Below are positions 18,798-27,970 of a stretch of DNA of 64,000 nt, piece by piece; position 1 is the first letter of the stretch, and each line of letters opens with the position of its first letter. The position numbers and the translations under genes are program-made. The notes below the pieces were generated by a model. The model was not told where the DNA came from. It made no database searches and saw only the letters and a list, made by a program, of their open reading frames with translations. The DNA comes from DASYQD01 sp036005845 (GTDB lineage Bacteria > Acidobacteriota > Thermoanaerobaculia > Multivoradales > JAIOJS01): NCBI GenBank assembly GCA_036005845.1, contig DASYQD010000108.1, positions 1 to 64,000 on the forward strand, in the 5' to 3' direction.

Positions 18798-21233
18798 TCA
18801 CGCCAGCTCCACCGACCGCGGCGCGCGCACTCCGCCCGGCCTGCCCAGGCGCCGCACCAGCTCCGCCGCTTCGACCGGCTCGCCGAACCAGTTGCCCTGC
18901 GCCAGGTCGCAGCCCATCTCGCGCAGCCGCGCGGCGACGGCGCCGGTCTCGACGCCTTCGGCGACGACGCGCAGGCCGAGGCTGTGCGCCATCTCGATGG
19001 TGGCGCGCACGATGGGCGCCGCCTGCTCCGAGCGCGCCAGCTCGAGCACGAACGAGCGGTCGACCTTGAGCTCCTGCACCGGCAGGCGGCTGAGCTGCGC
19101 CAGCGACGAGTAGCCGGTGCCGAAGTCGTCGACCGACACGGTGACGCCCATCGCCACCACCTCGTCGAGCACGCGCCGCGCCATCTCGGCGTCGGCCATG
19201 ACACTGCTCTCGGTGACCTCGAGCACGAGGTGGCGCGCCTGCAGCTCGGTGGCCGCGAGCTCGGCCCTGACGCGCCGCGGCAGCTCGCGGTCGTGGAGGT
19301 CGAGCGCTGAGAGGTTGACGGCGACGCCCAGCGGCAGGCCGATGCGGTGCCACGCCGCCGCCTCGGTCAACGCGCGCCGTAGCACCCAGCGCGTGAGCGG
19401 CCGGATGACGCCGGTCTGCTCGGCGAGCGGCACGAAGTCGGCGGGCGACACGGCGCCGAGCCGCGGGTGGCGCCAGCGCACCAGAGCTTCCACCTCGACC
19501 GGCGTACCACTCGCGAGCTCGACCTTCGGCTGGTAGCAGAGGTGCAGCGCGTCGGCCTCGATGGCGCGGCGCAGCTCGCCCATCAGTGTCAGCCGCTGCA
19601 CGCTGTGGCGGTCCTGGCTGGCGTCGTAGAAGGCGAGGCCGAGCTTCTTCTCCTTGGCGCCGTACATCGCCACCTCGGCTTGGCGCAGCAAGCTCGCGGG
19701 ATCGCCGCCGTGATCGGGAAACAAGGCGATGCCGATGCTCGCCTGCAGCTCGACGCGCAGGTCCTCGGTCTCGAGCGCCGCCGAGAGCAGCTCGCGCAGC
19801 TCGGCGACGGCCTGCTCGGTCTGCCGCAGCGCCAGCGCCGGCAGCAGCACCGCGAACTCGTCGCCGCCCAGGCGCGCGACGACGAAGCCGCGCTCGGCCG
19901 CGGCCGCCTCGAGCCGTGTCGCCACCTGCATCAGCAGGCGGTCGCCGACGTGGTGGCCGAGGGTGTCGTTGATGTCCTTGAAGCGGTCGAGGTCGAGCAG
20001 CGCCACCGCGAGGCGCCCGTGGCCGCGGCGCGCGGCGGCGATGGCTTCGGCCACCTCGACGCGGAAACGGTTGCGGTTGGGCAGGCCCGTCAGGTCGTCG
20101 TGGTAGGCGAGGTGATGGATGGCCGACTCGCGCTCGCGGATGCCCTGCTGCATGCGGCCGAACTCGCGGGCCAGCTCGCCGATCTCGCCGCGGTCGGCGA
20201 GCGGCAGATCGACCGTGTAGTCGCCGCCGGCGAGGCGACGCGCCGCCTGCTCGAGCGTCCGCACCGGCCGGGTGATGCCGCGCGCGATGAGGGCCGTGCC
20301 GAGGGCGGCGAGCAGCACCGAGGCGAAGCCGATCCACAGCACCTCGCCCGACAGCGCGCGGAAGTCGAGGAACGCCGCCGCCGTCGAGCGCATGAGCACG
20401 CTGTCGACGTTCGTCGGCGTCGGAGCGGCGCTCGCGCCGCGACTGCTGCCAGCCCCCGCGCCGGCTGCGCCGCCGCTGGTTCCCAGGAGGGGCACGGCAA
20501 CCGTCAGGTAGTCCCGCTCGCCGAGCGTCAACCCGTGCGGCTTCTGCTGCAGCGAAGCGGCAAGCGTGCCGAGCTGCTGCCGCGCATCGCCCGCGAGCGA
20601 CGACGACAGCACGCGCCGCGGCTGGCCGTTCTGCGCTTCGACGAAGGTCACCGCGAGGCCGGCCAACGTGCCGAGCTCGCGCGCCGCGGCGTCGTCGAGC
20701 AGCCGCCCGAGCAGCAGCCAGAGGGCGGGCCGCGGCGCCGACACCGGCACGTAGTAGGGCGCCGCCACCAGCTGGTAGGCGCGGCCGTCGAGCACCACGA
20801 CCACCGGCTCGCTCTCGAACGAGCGCTCCGTCGAGAGCAGTCGCGGGTAGGGGAAGGCGCGGTTGCGGTTACCCGGCTGCAGGGTGTCGACGAGCACCCG
20901 GCCGTCGAGGTCGACGAGCAACGCCAGCTCGGCGCCGGTGCGCGCGCGGTGGTTGTTGAGGGCGAAGTAGAGCGACTTCCCGTCGCCGGGGTCGGTGAAG
21001 ATCGCCTGGCGCAGCGCGTCGTCCTTGGTCAGCGTCTCGGCCACCTGCCAGAGGCCGCGCTGGCGCGACACCAGCTTGTCGCGGAAGACCTCGCGGCCAT
21101 GCAGCAGCTCGTCCTCGATGCGCGCCAGCGTCTGGCGATAAGTCGCGCGCCGCACGGTGTAGACGGTGACGCCGAGCACCGCCAGCAGCAGCGCGAGGAA
21201 GACGACGAGGATCCTGCTTTGAAGGCTACGCAC
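18798..21233 (-). CDS. GGDEF-EAL cyclic-di-GMP enzyme with periplasmic sensor
   Basis: 811 aa from a GTG at 21233, which lies only 1 nt past the stop of the cupredoxin gene. Order: membrane helix (RILVVFLALLLAVLGVTVYTV), an extracytoplasmic double-CHASE-like sensor of about 270 residues, a second helix, HAMP (ITRPVRTLEQAARRLAGGDY), GGDEF (intact RLGGDEFAVLLP) and EAL (intact VEALVRW, with VTESSVMAD and DDFGTGYSSLAQL downstream). Both catalytic signatures look competent, so it may make and degrade c-di-GMP, which controls biofilm and motility. The chain contains an Ala/Gly/Ser-rich stretch near 250-270. It is the second gene of the cupredoxin - c-di-GMP - porin - kinase set. Confidence 0.92.
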   Translation of the reverse strand: MRSLQSRILVVFLALLLAVLGVTVYTVRRATYRQTLARIEDELLHGREVFRDKLVSRQRGLWQVAETLTKDDALRQAIFTDPGDGKSLYFALNNHRARTGAELALLVDLDGRVLVDTLQPGNRNRAFPYPRLLSTERSFESEPVVVVLDGRAYQLVAAPYYVPVSAPRPALWLLLGRLLDDAAARELGTLAGLAVTFVEAQNGQPRRVLSSSLAGDARQQLGTLAASLQQKPHGLTLGERDYLTVAVPLLGTSGGAAGAGAGSSRGASAAPTPTNVDSVLMRSTAAAFLDFRALSGEVLWIGFASVLLAALGTALIARGITRPVRTLEQAARRLAGGDYTVDLPLADRGEIGELAREFGRMQQGIRERESAIHHLAYHDDLTGLPNRNRFRVEVAEAIAAARRGHGRLAVALLDLDRFKDINDTLGHHVGDRLLMQVATRLEAAAAERGFVVARLGGDEFAVLLPALALRQTEQAVAELRELLSAALETEDLRVELQASIGIALFPDHGGDPASLLRQAEVAMYGAKEKKLGLAFYDASQDRHSVQRLTLMGELRRAIEADALHLCYQPKVELASGTPVEVEALVRWRHPRLGAVSPADFVPLAEQTGVIRPLTRWVLRRALTEAAAWHRIGLPLGVAVNLSALDLHDRELPRRVRAELAATELQARHLVLEVTESSVMADAEMARRVLDEVVAMGVTVSVDDFGTGYSSLAQLSRLPVQELKVDRSFVLELARSEQAAPIVRATIEMAHSLGLRVVAEGVETGAVAARLREMGCDLAQGNWFGEPVEAAELVRRLGRPGGVRAPRSVELA

Positions 21234-21234
21234 G

Positions 21235-21957
21235 TCAATAATCCTTGAAGCCGGGCTCCTGATCGCGTGCGGGGAGCAGCGGCGCGTGCAGCGCGAGCTT
21301 CCAGCTCTCGACGCCGTCGGCGGCGAGGCGAACTTCGCGTTGCAAGGAGGCTTCGGGATCGGTGATGCGCGGATGCCAGACGACGAGGCGGTAGCGTCCG
21401 GCCGGCACGTCGGCGAGCACCGCACGCCCCTGCGCGTCGGCCTTGGTGAACCACGGCGTATCGACGACGAGGATGTAAGCGAGCATCCAGTCGTGGATGT
21501 TGCAGCCCAGCGCGGCGACGCCGGCGCGGTCGAAGATCACCTGCGAGCCGCCCGGGCTCGCGCGCTCGTTGCGGCCGCGGCCGCCGCCTCGCCCTTCGTT
21601 CTTCGGCAGGTAGAGCTCGAACCGCTTCGCCGGCGAGAACGAGTAGACGTGGTGGCTGATCGAGTCGGTGTTGGGGAAGCTCACCGCGGCGCCGGTCTGC
21701 ACCGGCAGGATCTGCGGCACGAAGCGGCGGTCGCGCTGGTCCATCACCGCGGCCGCCGGCGCCGGCAGGCGGCGCGCGTCGAGCGGCAGCGCGTAGAGCA
21801 CGGCGCCGGCGAGCGGCCGGCCGTTGGGCTGCTGCAGCGTCAGCTCGATACGCGCCGCGCGCAGCGGCTTGGCGGCGAGCGCCGAGGTGAGCAGCAGCGT
21901 GGCGGCGAGCGCGGCGACGCGCACCGTCGCGATTATAGGTCGGAGAGCGTCTGACAC
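21235..21957 (-). CDS. Cupredoxin-like secreted protein (methylamine-utilisation type)
   Basis: 240 aa from the GTG at 21957 (alternatives downstream; no strong ribosome site). The signal sequence is VRVAALAATLLLTSALA. Copper-site features are present: His in SISHHVYSFSP, then GCNIHDWMLAYI, giving Cys, His and Met in the plastocyanin-like order. A Gly/Arg-rich insert (GRGGGRGRN) splits the domain. A C-terminal carboxypeptidase-regulatory-like segment (DAQGRAVLADVPAGRYRLVVWHPR) follows. Proteins of this type are often labelled methylamine utilisation but are found next to GGDEF-EAL and porin genes, as here, and could be periplasmic copper sensors or carriers. It is tightly coupled to the gene downstream. 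Confidence 0.75.
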   Translation of the reverse strand: MSDALRPIIATVRVAALAATLLLTSALAAKPLRAARIELTLQQPNGRPLAGAVLYALPLDARRLPAPAAAVMDQRDRRFVPQILPVQTGAAVSFPNTDSISHHVYSFSPAKRFELYLPKNEGRGGGRGRNERASPGGSQVIFDRAGVAALGCNIHDWMLAYILVVDTPWFTKADAQGRAVLADVPAGRYRLVVWHPRITDPEASLQREVRLAADGVESWKLALHAPLLPARDQEPGFKDY

Positions 21958-22015
21958 GTCGCGGTGGAACTCATTGACCCGCCAATGCGTACCCTGAGAT
22001 GGAAGGAGAGTTCTC

Positions 22016-22348
22016 ATGGACGCGACGATGACCACCACCGCCTTCGAGATCCAGGGCCACCAAGTGGTGAAGAGCCTCGGCGTCGTGCGCGGCATCACCG
22101 TGCGCTCGCGCTCGATCTTCGGCACCATCGGCGGCGCGCTGCAGACCCTCGCCGGCGGCAACATCACGCTCTTCACCGAGCTGTGCGAGAAGACGCGCGG
22201 CGAGGCGTTCGCGATGATGATCGAGCACGCGCAGCAGGCGGGCGCCAACGCCGTCATCGGCGTGCGCTACGACGCCACCGAGGTGATGGACGGCGTCACC
22301 GAGGTGCTGTGTTACGGCACCGCGGTGGTGGTGCAGCGGCAGGCGTAG
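22016..22348 (+). CDS. YbjQ/UPF0145 family protein
   Basis: 110 aa, preceded by GGAAGGAG. It matches the YbjQ (DUF74) family: a start like FEIQGHQVVKSLGVVRGITVRS, the FGTIGGALQTLAGGNI loop, AFAMMIEHAQQAGANAVIGVRYDAT, and the final VLCYGTAVVV. The family forms pentamers and may bind metals; its physiological role is unknown. It is a single gene, divergent from the cupredoxin cluster. Confidence 0.9.
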   Translation: MDATMTTTAFEIQGHQVVKSLGVVRGITVRSRSIFGTIGGALQTLAGGNITLFTELCEKTRGEAFAMMIEHAQQAGANAVIGVRYDATEVMDGVTEVLCYGTAVVVQRQA

Positions 22349-22370
22349 CGCGGCGAGCGACGGCGCGCAG

Positions 22371-24215
22371 CTACTCCTGCAGACGCAGGAGCTGGTCGAA
22401 GCTGGGGTCGAGCGTGTCGCGGCCGCAGAAGAGCGTCAGCGGCTGCGGGTCGTCGCCGGCGACGACGCGCACCGGGCTGCCGAGACCGGCGCCGGCACGC
22501 AGACGAGCGTAGGCGGCGGCGGGATCGCGGCGCACCTCGACGTCGCCGACGCGCACGATGCGCTGGTCGCCGGCGAGCCGCGCGCAGTCGCCCTCGGCAT
22601 CCGTGGGCACGCCGCCGGTGCCGCAGGCGCAACGGGTGAGCGCCTTGCGCAGCATGGCGCCGAAGACCTCGGGGCTCGCCTTCGATTCGCTCGGCGCCCT
22701 CAAGGCGACGCGGTAGCCGGCGGCGTTCAGGAGTCCCGCGAGCACGCGGTCGGCGCCGCGCGGCACGCCGCGGCGGATCAGCCCCTGCAGCGCGAACACC
22801 GTCTGCCGGTCCTCCGACAGCTTGTCGAGCCAGCCGAGGAAAAGGCCGGTGCCGTACACGCCGCCGGCGCGCTGCCCCTCGGCGAACATCTCGCGCACCA
22901 GCAGACCGAGGCCGCCCTTGCCCGGCTGCTTGCGCTCGACCGCCTGGCCGGCGACGAAGAGCAGCACGGGCCCGCAGCTGTACCAGCTGTCCCAGCCGCG
23001 CCGCTGCGGCGCCGACAGCAGCGACTGGCCGTCGAGCTGCGCGAGGCACTGGTTGCCGAGGTCGACGAGTCGCTCGGCGATCTGCCGATCGGTGAGCACG
23101 CCGAGCCCGTAAGCGGCGCGCAACGCGAACGCCTCGGCAGCGGCCTCGGAGAGCCACTCGGACTCGCCGTCGGCGCGCAACGCGAAGCCGTCCCAGAGGT
23201 GGAAGATCTCGTGCGCGAGGCGCTGGATCCAGAACGTGCGCCCCTCCTGCGTCTCGCTGCGCAGTCCCTCGCCGCTGAAGGCGATCTGCAGCATGCCGCC
23301 GAGCTGGCCGCCGCCCGAGGAGAAGCCGCCGCCGTCCGGCGAGTACGAGACGACGACGAGCGGCCGCACCGGCAGGCTCATCCCGGTCTCGCCGGCGAAG
23401 CGGTCGAAGAGCTTCGTCACCGTCGGCTCGAGCTCGCGGCGGATCCACTCCGGCAACGCGGGATCGGCGATCAGCGCGACGCGCGCGCCGAGGGCGGCGC
23501 TCTGCGAGCCGAAGTAGGCGTAGGTGCGCTCCTCGCCGTTGGCCGGCTGCCAGGCCAGCGCCGCCGGCGCGGCCTGGTCGAGCACCTGGACGTTGCGGCC
23601 GGCGGCGGTCGTGAAGTGGAAGCGGTGGAGCAGCTCGCGATCCTGCGCCGGCGAAGCTGCAGGCGAAGCCGTCATCGCCACAGCATTCGCAGCATTCGCA
23701 GCGATGGCAGCGCTCGTGGCGCCGCTTGGCGCGCCGCTCGCGGCAACCGGGCCGCACGTGTCGAGCGGCCGCACGACGAGTTGGCCGGTGTAGAACAGCC
23801 GGCCGCCGTCGCTCATCGCCACCTCGGCTTCGTAGTCCTTCGCGCGCTCGGCGAAGTCGCTCCGGAAGCTGGCGGCGAATTCGCGGCTCGGCCGCGCGAA
23901 GCATAGGCGCTCCGTGTCCGCCGGCGCCGCCACCCACTGCGCGCCGGCCGGCGCGACGGTCCACCCCGTCCGGCGGTAGCTGCCGCGGCCGTGCACGAAG
24001 TCGACGCCGGCAACCTTCCGCGGCAGCCGCCAGCTCACCTGCCATGCATCGTTGGCCGGAAGCTCTCGCACGCCGACCTCGACGACGTCCGTGCGACTAC
24101 CGCCGAAGAGCGACGCCGCGTGCGCCGCACGGCTGCCCACCGACAGCGCGACGAGAGCCAGCGAGCTCGCAGCGAGGACTGCGGAAACGAGGATGCGGCG
24201 ACAGATCTTGGTCAT
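22371..24215 (-). CDS. Secreted gluzincin-type metallopeptidase-like protein
   Basis: 614 aa from the ATG at 24215 with signal peptide (ILVSAVLAASSLALVALSVGSRAAHA). The middle carries a zinc motif HEIFHLW followed by EWLSEAAAEAFALRAAYG, i.e. HExxH plus a downstream Glu about 18-20 residues on, the layout of M1/M61-type gluzincins. The N-terminal 200 residues resemble the beta domain preceding such sites. The C-terminal 80 residues (RIVRVGDVEVRRDPAAAYARL...GSPVRVVAGDD) are PDZ-like, which would fit an M61 glycyl-aminopeptidase-type architecture. It is a periplasmic or surface protein; the substrate is unknown. Confidence 0.65.
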   Translation of the reverse strand: MTKICRRILVSAVLAASSLALVALSVGSRAAHAASLFGGSRTDVVEVGVRELPANDAWQVSWRLPRKVAGVDFVHGRGSYRRTGWTVAPAGAQWVAAPADTERLCFARPSREFAASFRSDFAERAKDYEAEVAMSDGGRLFYTGQLVVRPLDTCGPVAASGAPSGATSAAIAANAANAVAMTASPAASPAQDRELLHRFHFTTAAGRNVQVLDQAAPAALAWQPANGEERTYAYFGSQSAALGARVALIADPALPEWIRRELEPTVTKLFDRFAGETGMSLPVRPLVVVSYSPDGGGFSSGGGQLGGMLQIAFSGEGLRSETQEGRTFWIQRLAHEIFHLWDGFALRADGESEWLSEAAAEAFALRAAYGLGVLTDRQIAERLVDLGNQCLAQLDGQSLLSAPQRRGWDSWYSCGPVLLFVAGQAVERKQPGKGGLGLLVREMFAEGQRAGGVYGTGLFLGWLDKLSEDRQTVFALQGLIRRGVPRGADRVLAGLLNAAGYRVALRAPSESKASPEVFGAMLRKALTRCACGTGGVPTDAEGDCARLAGDQRIVRVGDVEVRRDPAAAYARLRAGAGLGSPVRVVAGDDPQPLTLFCGRDTLDPSFDQLLRLQE

Positions 24216-24356
24216 GGTGCTCCGGTTTCGCGGCGCGCGGTGCGGGCGACCCGGCAGCGCGACACGGCCGGTCATTGTACGGATGCGACCGCGTCGGCGC
24301 TGCCGCCGCGCGCACCAGCCATCGACAAGCACGCGCCGGACGCGCCGCGCGCTACT

Positions 24357-24806
24357 TCAGTCTTGCGGCGCCGCCACGTGCCGGTACTCGGGCGACGGGT
24401 CGAGCGGCTGCGTGATCACCTGCGGGCAGCGGAAGCAGGCTTCCTTGCCTTCCTGCATGTACCAGCGGCAGGTGCTGCGGATGAGACAGTGGGGCAGCGC
24501 GTCGACGACGGCCGGCAGCGATTCGACGATGCGCGACGCCAGCTTGCACTCGGTGCCGTTGAAGTGCGTGCAGCGCTTCTCTTCGCAGTGGGCGGCGATG
24601 CGGAAGACCTGGCTCGGCTGCGCCGGCCCGATCTGCACCAGCAGCCCCTCGGTGACCGGCACCTCTTCGGCGAGGTAGGCGATGCGCGGGCCTTCCTCTT
24701 CGTGCGTGACGACGCCGATCAGCCGGGGATCCGCCATCCCCGGCTGGGCGCTGGGACACATCACGGGCCGCGCCGGAGCGCGCGCGAGAGCGGGCGTCTC
24801 ACCCAT
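24357..24806 (-). CDS. Cysteine-rich hypothetical protein, possible metal or Fe-S binder
   Basis: 149 aa. Seven cysteines cluster in the C-terminal half: HCEEKRC, TECKL, PHCLIRSTCRWY and ACFRCPQ. The conserved words ASRIVESLPAVVDALPHC and CRWYMQEGKEACFRCPQVIT appear in a family I recall from cyanobacteria and other phyla, often loosely labelled nitrogen-fixation-related without evidence. The pattern suggests a bound metal or Fe-S cluster. Translation may begin at the ATG at 24806 or at the internal Met (MADPRLIGVV) about 23 codons later. It is a stand-alone gene with no informative neighbours. Confidence 0.65.
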   Translation of the reverse strand: MGETPALARAPARPVMCPSAQPGMADPRLIGVVTHEEEGPRIAYLAEEVPVTEGLLVQIGPAQPSQVFRIAAHCEEKRCTHFNGTECKLASRIVESLPAVVDALPHCLIRSTCRWYMQEGKEACFRCPQVITQPLDPSPEYRHVAAPQD

Positions 24807-24839
24807 ACGGCGAAGCCGGCAGCCGGCTTGCGGCCGCCC

Positions 24840-25217
24840 TTAGAAGCGCACCGGGATGTTGAGGTCGCGCTGGATGAAGCCGGCGATGGTGATGCCGGGC
24901 TGCAGCAGGACGGCCGGCTTGGCCTTGAGGTCGATGCCGCCGCCGCGCGCGCTCTCGGCGAGGCTCCGCGTCACCGCCTGCGCGGCGTCGAGCGCGCCGA
25001 CCTCGGTGTCGAGCACGAAGCCCCAGATCGGCTCGCGGACGATCTTCGCCGGCCGGTTGGTGGTCGCGCGGACGGCGGCCTGGGTGAGCTTCTGCAGGTC
25101 GGCGCTGCGAATGCTCCGCGCCGTGCGCGCACCGGTGCTCCGTGCGGCGGCCTTCTTCGCAGTCCCCTTCTTCGCCGTCGACTTCTTGGCCGCGGCCTTC
25201 GTGCTCTTGGCTGCCAT
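24840..25217 (-). CDS. Lys/Ala-rich (histone H1-like tail) hypothetical protein
   Basis: 125 aa from the ATG at 25217, preceded by GGAGAGAGGAG. The first ~30 residues are an AAKKSTAKKGTAKKAAARS-type basic tail like bacterial histone-H1 proteins. The rest is a compact domain (SADLQKLTQAAVRATTNRPAKIVREPIWGFVLDTEVGALDAAQAV...FIQRDLNIPVRF) that I do not recognise. The tail suggests DNA or RNA binding. One of three such basic tails in the window (also 33723-33962 and the N-terminus of endonuclease III). Confidence 0.7.
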   Translation of the reverse strand: MAAKSTKAAAKKSTAKKGTAKKAAARSTGARTARSIRSADLQKLTQAAVRATTNRPAKIVREPIWGFVLDTEVGALDAAQAVTRSLAESARGGGIDLKAKPAVLLQPGITIAGFIQRDLNIPVRF

Positions 25218-25381
25218 GCGTGCGCTCCTCTCTCCAAGAAACAAGGCAGTGGGCGATGCCAACGCAGAATACGCCCGAGCGCGGAAGAGTGTCAACGAAA
25301 TGAGTCGCCGCTGTGTGACCGGCGGCGCCTTCGCTTTGCGCTGAAACGTGACGGGGGAACTTGTATTCAAGGAGACTAGGT

Positions 25382-27262
25382 GTGGGCAGCAGCGGAGCTC
25401 TCTCGGTCATTCACGACGCGACGCCGGTGCGCTCGCCGCGCCGTCGCGCGCCTGCGCTCGCAGCGGCGGCCGCGGAGTCGGCCGGCCAGGTGATGCTCAA
25501 GTTCGTCGCCGCGGACGGCTCGACCGTGCGGCGGTTCCGCCTCGCTCGCGGCGAGCACGTCGTCGGCTCGGATCCGGATGCGGCGGTGCGGCTCGACGAC
25601 TCGCGCGTGTCTCGCCACCACGCGATAGTGGAGGTGGTCGACGACGGCGGCGTGGTGCTCACCGATCTCGACTCGCGCAACGGCACGTTCGTGCATGGGC
25701 GCCGCGTGCATCGCACCGCGCTGCGCGGCGTCGCGGTGCTCGCCTTCGGGCCGCTGCAGGCGGTGCTGCAGTCGGCGGATCCCGCGCGAGCGCAGGTGCT
25801 GATGGCGCCTGCGGGCGACCTGGCCGATCCGCGGCCGCCGCGCCGCCAGCTCACCAAGTTGGCGACGCCCGCGGCGCGAGCGAGCAAGACGGGACCGACC
25901 GACGAAGTGCTGCCGCTTGGCCGGTTGGCGAGCTTCCTGCGCGAGCTCCTGCCGCCGCTGCTCGCCGGCGAGACGACCGCGGACGCCGCGGTCGAGACGC
26001 TCGCCACGCGGCTCGCGGAGCTGCTGCCGGTGGGCAGGGTGGAGGTGCTGCGCGATGCCGCGGACGGCGCGCCGGCTCTGTGCGCCGGCGCCTGCAGCGC
26101 GTCGCGGCTGCCGCGCAGCACGATGACGCGCGCGATCTGCGGTCCCGGCGGCTGGCGGCTGTCGCTGCGCACCGACGACTCCGAGCTGCTGGCGCCGGCG
26201 GAGCCGCTGCTCGCGCTGGCGCTGGAGCTGATCGCGCTTGCCGAACGCTGCGGCGAGCCGCGCCGGCATCGGATCGCCTGCGGACCGAGGGCGCTCGCCG
26301 AGGCGCGGCGCATGCCGCCGCAGGCGCCGCCGCCGCCGGCCGGTCTCAGCCCGGAGGTGGCGCGCACGTACCGCCGTGCCGCCAAGGTGGCGCGCGGCGA
26401 CGTGCCGGTTCTCGTCCTCGGCGAATCGGGTGCCGGCAAGGAAGTGCTGGCGCGGTGGATCCACGCGCGCTCGCCGCGCGCCGGCGGACCGTTCCTTGCC
26501 GTCAACTGCGCGGCGCTGCCGCGCGAGCTGCTCGAGGCCGAGCTCTTCGGCATCGAGCGCGGCGTCGCCACTGGCGTCGAGGCGCGGCCCGGCATCCTCG
26601 AACGCGCCGCCGGCGGCACCGTCTTCCTCGACGAGATCGGCGACATGCCGGCCGAGCTGCAAGCGAAGCTCCTGCGCGTGCTCGAGAGCACCAGCCTCTT
26701 CCGCGTCGGCGGCCGCCAGCCCGTCGACGTTGACGTGCGCTTCCTCGCCGCCACCAACCGCGACCTCGCGGGCATGATCGAGCAGGGAAGCTTCCGGCGC
26801 GACCTCTACCACCGCCTCGCCGCCTTCGAGGCGCCGCTGCCGCCGCTGCGGCGCCGGCGCGAAGAAATCCCAGCGCTCGCAGCGCGCTTCTTCCGCCGGG
26901 AGATCGCCAAGCACGGCGTGGTGAGCCCGGGCATCACGCGCGCCGCGATCGGCGCCTTCGTGCGCCACGGCTGGCCCGGCAACGTGCGCGAGCTGGAGAA
27001 CGAGATCGCCAAGGCGGTGCTCTTGCTCGAAGAGGGCGAGCCGCTCGACGTCTGCCACCTCTCGGAACGCGTGCGCGGCGAGGCGGCCGCGTCGCAGGAT
27101 GACCCGCTCACCCTCGAGGCCGCAGTGCAGCGCGCCGAGCGCGAGGCCTTCGCGGTGGCGCAGGCCGCCGCCGGCGATGATCCCGCGCGCGCCATGGAGC
27201 TGCTGGCGGTGTCGCGCACCACGTACTACCGCAAGCTCAAGGAGCTCGCGCTCGGCGAGTGA
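25382..27262 (+). CDS. FHA-domain transcription regulator with sigma54-type AAA+ module
   Basis: 626 aa from the GTG at 25382, chosen for AAGGAG at 25369-25374; a TTG at 25361 is in frame. Order: FHA domain (about 40-125: VVGSDPDAAVRLDDSRVSRHHA, DLDSRNGTFVHGRRV), a linker with a small GAF-like stretch, AAA+ (about 320-545) with Walker A GESGAGKE and Walker B GGTVFLDEIGD, arginine fingers (FRRDLYHRLAAFE), and a C-terminal Fis-type HTH (AMELLAVSRTTYYRKL). The GAFTGA loop that touches sigma54 reads GVATGV, so contact with sigma54 is doubtful. FHA implies control by Ser/Thr phosphorylation. The gene is alone, divergent from the Lys-rich protein. Confidence 0.88.
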   Translation: MGSSGALSVIHDATPVRSPRRRAPALAAAAAESAGQVMLKFVAADGSTVRRFRLARGEHVVGSDPDAAVRLDDSRVSRHHAIVEVVDDGGVVLTDLDSRNGTFVHGRRVHRTALRGVAVLAFGPLQAVLQSADPARAQVLMAPAGDLADPRPPRRQLTKLATPAARASKTGPTDEVLPLGRLASFLRELLPPLLAGETTADAAVETLATRLAELLPVGRVEVLRDAADGAPALCAGACSASRLPRSTMTRAICGPGGWRLSLRTDDSELLAPAEPLLALALELIALAERCGEPRRHRIACGPRALAEARRMPPQAPPPPAGLSPEVARTYRRAAKVARGDVPVLVLGESGAGKEVLARWIHARSPRAGGPFLAVNCAALPRELLEAELFGIERGVATGVEARPGILERAAGGTVFLDEIGDMPAELQAKLLRVLESTSLFRVGGRQPVDVDVRFLAATNRDLAGMIEQGSFRRDLYHRLAAFEAPLPPLRRRREEIPALAARFFRREIAKHGVVSPGITRAAIGAFVRHGWPGNVRELENEIAKAVLLLEEGEPLDVCHLSERVRGEAAASQDDPLTLEAAVQRAEREAFAVAQAAAGDDPARAMELLAVSRTTYYRKLKELALGE

Positions 27263-27462
27263 ACGACGCGGCAAAGGGCGACTCCCGAACGTGGAACTCG
27301 CCCCGCCGCCGCGCCGGCCGCCAATCCCGCAATTGGCACCGCCATTTCTATCAAATTAAATGATTGCAATGATTTGGCAATTGGTCACCGGCTTGCGATA
27401 GCGCTCGGTCCCAAACAACCGCCGCCGCTGCACGAACCAGCGCGGCACAAGGAGACCGAGTC

Positions 27463-27945
27463 ATGAAGAAGCTGTCCGCCTTCGCCCTGCTGCTGCTCGC
27501 CTTCGCCGCTGCCAGCGTCACCGCCGCCCACGCGGCCGCCATCGCCGGCACCCACGTGCCCCTCTTCCGTCAGCCCTACCTCTGCGACTACAGCCCCGGC
27601 CCGTGGACGACCGAGCGCGACCCCGGCATCACGGCCTTCGGCAGCGAGCAGTGGTTCGACACCAACGGCGACGGCCTGCTCGACCTCGTCTTCGCGAACG
27701 AGGGCTTCGAGTCGACGACCGTCGGCTTCGACAACCGGCGGATCGCCTTCGCCAAGCCGGTGGACTTCTGCGGGCTCCGCGACCCGGGCTGCCTGAATCC
27801 CGATTCGCCGGTCGTTCGCACCGACTGGGAGTACACCATCAACAACAGCATTCAGTGCAAGCACACCTCGGTGTCGGACTACGGGCGGCGCATCATCTTC
27901 AGCGGCTGCTCGAACGGCAAGACGCGCGTCTGCAACCTCTACTAG
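27463..27945 (+). CDS. Small secreted protein of unknown function
   Basis: 160 aa, well-placed ribosome site (AAGGAGA) and signal peptide (KKLSAFALLLLAFAAASVTAAHAAA). The mature part has six cysteines (YLCDY, VDFCGLRDPGC, IQCKH, SGCSNGKTRVC), probably three disulfides, and an Asp-rich loop DTNGDGLLDLVFAN resembling a calcium-binding FG-GAP/thrombospondin-3-like repeat. No family is recognised. It is monocistronic, followed by a strong terminator. The 200 bases before it (27263-27462) hold no gene. Confidence 0.7.
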   Translation: MKKLSAFALLLLAFAAASVTAAHAAAIAGTHVPLFRQPYLCDYSPGPWTTERDPGITAFGSEQWFDTNGDGLLDLVFANEGFESTTVGFDNRRIAFAKPVDFCGLRDPGCLNPDSPVVRTDWEYTINNSIQCKHTSVSDYGRRIIFSGCSNGKTRVCNLY

Positions 27946-27970
27946 AACGCTGCCTCGGCCGCACGGTTCC

